Source: Pseudophaeobacter sp. EL27 (GTDB lineage Bacteria; Pseudomonadota; Alphaproteobacteria; Rhodobacterales; Rhodobacteraceae). From it: a DNA stretch of 64,000 nt. The DNA lies in NCBI RefSeq assembly GCF_900313025.1, contig NZ_OMPQ01000011.1:186001-250000 (forward strand), given 5' to 3'. A model generated the notes under the pieces. That model did no database searches, was not told the origin of the DNA, and saw only the letters and a list, made by a program, of their open reading frames with translations. The position numbers and the translations under genes were made by a program. Position 1 is the stretch's first letter, and each line of letters begins with the position of its first letter. Below, in pieces: positions 62,086-64,000 of the stretch.

Positions 62086-62646
62086 ATGGCAGAGCCCAGA
62101 AACGACGATTTTTTGGACGATATCGCAAATGTCGAGGCGGAAGAGCTGGCGGCGGAAATGGCTGAAATGGACGATGCTGCGATTGAGCTGGATGAGCTGC
62201 GGGCAGAGCGGGATGAGTACAAGGACCGCTTTATGCGCGCCCTGGCGGATGCAGAGAATTCCCGCAAACGCGGCGACAAGGCCCGTCGCGAAGCGGAGCA
62301 GTATGGCGGATCCAAACTGTCGCGCGATATTCTTCCGGTGTTTGACAACCTAAAGCGTGCGGTTGAATCGGCCTCTGAGGAGCAGAAGGAAGTTTCTGCG
62401 GCTCTGATCGAGGGTGTCGAGCTGACCCTGCGTTCCCTGTTGGGTGTCTTTGAAAAACACGGCGTGCGGATTGTGTCACCGCAGGTGGGGGATCGCTTTG
62501 ACCCTCAGGTACATGAGGCGATGTTTGAGGCGCCGGTTCCAGGTACCAAGGCCGGTGAGATCATTCAGGTCTCGGCTGAGGGCTTTATGCTGCATGACCG
62601 TCTGCTGCGTCCGGCGCAGGTTGGGGTTTCTTCGACCCCTGCGTGA
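62086..62646 (+). CDS. grpE: DnaK nucleotide-exchange factor GrpE
   Basis: GrpE releases ADP from DnaK. A long N-terminal coiled coil (about residues 15-75) includes DRFMRALADAENSRKRGDKARREAEQYG; the C-terminal beta domain has GVRIVSPQVGDRFDPQVHEAMFEAPVPGTKAGEIIQVSAEGFMLHDRLLRPAQVGVS. Length 186. Two hairpins with T tracts follow; dnaK is not adjacent. Confidence 0.97.
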   Translation: MAEPRNDDFLDDIANVEAEELAAEMAEMDDAAIELDELRAERDEYKDRFMRALADAENSRKRGDKARREAEQYGGSKLSRDILPVFDNLKRAVESASEEQKEVSAALIEGVELTLRSLLGVFEKHGVRIVSPQVGDRFDPQVHEAMFEAPVPGTKAGEIIQVSAEGFMLHDRLLRPAQVGVSSTPA

Positions 62647-62653
62647 AGTTGAT

Positions 62654-62704
62654 CGCAGGTTGAACGGGCCCAATGGGCCCGTTGCCTGCGGCGCGAATAT
62701 TTTT
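62654..62704 (+). terminator. First hairpin after grpE
   Basis: AACGGGCCC-AAT-GGGCCCGTT, extended by CGCAGG/CCTGCG, with TTTTT about ten bases later (62700-62704). The gap before the T tract weakens it. Confidence 0.55.
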
Positions 62705-62715
62705 GGAAAGATGAT

Positions 62716-62744
62716 AGAGCGGCGCCTTTTGGAGCCGCTCTTTT
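62716..62744 (+). terminator. Terminator between grpE and mutS
   Basis: An 8-bp stem (AGAGCGGC / GCCGCTCT) is followed by TTT, ending at the mutS stop. On the minus strand it is followed by ATCATCTTTCC and may also serve mutS. Confidence 0.7.
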
Positions 62745-64000
62745 CTATCTGCCGGCGTCTTTCAGGCGGTAGAGCGCCTCGAGGGCTTCACGTGGGGTGA
62801 GGTCGTCAGGGTGAATACTCTCTAACAACTGTTCCACGGCAGAGGGGCCAGAGGCGGGTTTTGGCTGTGGTGGCGGGGCGGCCGCAAAAAGGGGCAGATC
62901 GTCGATCTGGATTTTTGCCCCGGCGCCTTCGCGGCTGCCTTGCTCCAGCAGGTCCAGTACATCGCGGGCGCGGGCAACAACAGAGGCAGGCAGGCCAGCC
63001 AGCTGGGCCACCTGCACCCCGTAAGAGCGATCCGCTGCGCCCTTTTTGACCTCATGCAGAAAGATTACCTCGCCCTCCCATTCCTTGACCGAGACGGTTG
63101 CGTTTTCCACGCCGGAGAGCTTGTTCGAGAGCTGGGTCAATTCATGGTAATGGGTGGCAAAGAGGGCGCGGGACTGGTTGATCTCGTGCAGGTGTTCCAG
63201 CGTCGCCCAGGCGATGGAAAGACCATCATAGGTGGCGGTGCCGCGACCAATTTCATCCAGGATTACCAGCGCGCGATCATCGGCCTGATTGAGGATCGCG
63301 GCGGTTTCGACCATTTCGACCATGAAGGTCGAACGCCCGCGTGCCAAATCATCCGAGGCACCAACCCGGCTGAACAACTGACTGACCAGCCCGATATGCG
63401 CGGTTTCAGCGGGCACGTAACTGCCCATCTGCGCCAGCAGGGCAATCAGGGCATTCTGCCGCAGGAAGGTTGATTTACCGGCCATGTTGGGACCGGTCAA
63501 AAGCCAGACGGCAGCGCCAGCGCTGGCAGTGAGATCACAATCATTGGCGACAAATCTATCGCCACCCTGTTGTCGCAGCGCGCGTTCCACAACCGGATGC
63601 CGCCCGCCGGTGATGGCAAAGGCGCGCGAGGCATCAACGCGGGGGCGCGCCCAGCCTTCACCCCGTGCCAGATCCGCCAGAGCGGTGAGGAGATCCAGCT
63701 CTGCCAGGCCACGCGCAGCTCCGTTCAGCCGGGCAGCCTGGTCCATTATAGCTCCAGAAAGCGTGGAATAGAGCCGTTTTTCGATCTCAAGTGCGCGATT
63801 TCCGGAGTTTAGAATCCGGGTCTCGATCTCGCTGAGTTCGACGGTGGTGAAACGCACCTGATTTGCGGTGGTTTGACGATGGATGTATTTTTCCGACAGC
63901 GGTGGTGACAGCATTTTATCCGCATGGGTTGCTGTGGTCTCGATGAAATAGCCCAGCACATTGTTGTGTTTGACCTTCAGCGAAGTGATGCCGGTATGGG
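62745..64000 (-). CDS. mutS: DNA mismatch repair protein MutS, C-terminal part (gene runs off the right edge)
   Basis: About 418 codons, roughly the last half of MutS, are visible. The reading frame stays open to the window edge through sequence reading [16 protein letters not shown], typical of the MutS lever/clamp start, so the true start is outside. The ATPase has Walker [15 protein letters not shown], Walker [20 protein letters not shown] and the signature [10 protein letters not shown]. The tail ends [18 protein letters not shown], the dimerisation helix-turn-helix. Confidence 0.97.
   Translation of the reverse strand, partial: HTGITSLKVKHNNVLGYFIETTATHADKMLSPPLSEKYIHRQTTANQVRFTTVELSEIETRILNSGNRALEIEKRLYSTLSGAIMDQAARLNGAARGLAELDLLTALADLARGEGWARPRVDASRAFAITGGRHPVVERALRQQGGDRFVANDCDLTASAGAAVWLLTGPNMAGKSTFLRQNALIALLAQMGSYVPAETAHIGLVSQLFSRVGASDDLARGRSTFMVEMVETAAILNQADDRALVILDEIGRGTATYDGLSIAWATLEHLHEINQSRALFATHYHELTQLSNKLSGVENATVSVKEWEGEVIFLHEVKKGAADRSYGVQVAQLAGLPASVVARARDVLDLLEQGSREGAGAKIQIDDLPLFAAAPPPQPKPASGPSAVEQLLESIHPDDLTPREALEALYRLKDAGR

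Noticed and set aside
1-64000. tRNA, rRNA, CRISPR array, prophage or insertion sequence
   Set aside because: I saw no TPsiC-type arm with a matching acceptor stem, no repeat-spacer pattern, and no transposase, integrase or phage structural gene.

Overview
The window is a piece of a GC-rich alphaproteobacterial chromosome. Gene families and order point to the Roseobacter group of the Rhodobacteraceae: RegB/RegA/SenC next to ahcY, a heme operon hemD - mitofilin-like gene - hemY, the maf-aroE-coaE-dnaQ and hemJ-rho-mnmE-mnmG-rsmG-parA-parB arms around a replication origin, and a DivL-like PAS protein. Genus and species cannot be settled from the sequence alone. I see no rRNA, tRNA, insertion sequence, prophage or CRISPR array. 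Almost all of the window is core chromosome.

Layout. 1-8.4 kb: flagellar genes (end of fliP; flgE-flgK-flgL-flgI as one minus-strand operon; motB), interrupted by a zinc-type COG0523 GTPase and a DUF1826 gene behind a Zur-like dyad. 8.5-11.9 kb: an acyl-CoA ligase and a GMC oxidoreductase. 12-15.6 kb: hemY, a mitofilin/Mic60-like gene and hemD. 15.6-18.8 kb: tsaD, gpsA and small genes. 18.8-20.5 kb: a small-gene region of lower GC with a possible structured RNA and a repeat pair. 20.5-28.8 kb: ahcY, an HD hydrolase, a GT61 glycosyltransferase, regA, senC, regB and the DivL-like PAS protein. 28.9-37.5 kb: tsaE, amgK, murU, addB, addA in one tightly overlapping operon. 37.5-42.5 kb: trxA, two Lin0512 paralogues, and hslV - membrane protein - hslU. 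42.6-47.3 kb: a lipoprotein hydrolase, Smr, MltA, a Tim44-like protein, FxsA and SecB. 47.4-50.1 kb: dnaQ, coaE, aroE, maf. 50.15-50.56 kb: predicted oriC. 50.6-58 kb: hemJ, rho, mnmE, mnmG, rsmG, parA, parB. 58-64 kb: hemW-rdgB-rph, hrcA-grpE and the C-terminal part of mutS.

The main non-coding result is a cell-cycle layer. The gap between maf and hemJ has DnaA-like boxes, a perfect TTAA-N7-TTAA CtrA box and an AT-rich tract, and both arms are transcribed away from it. Two exact 16-bp parS sites lie inside genes 3.2 and 5.2 kb away, at the mnmG start and in the rsmG N-terminus, just ahead of parAB. Two further perfect CtrA boxes precede motB and the DivL-like gene, and one-mismatch versions precede flgE and a DUF2853 gene. 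This suggests that origin control, motility and the CtrA pathway's own input are wired together here.

I did not find a convincing, wholly new biological system. The least explained items are the possible structured RNA at 18.9-19.06 kb, the tandem Lin0512 pair, the membrane protein inside the hslVU operon, and the small genes at 19.7-20.4 kb.
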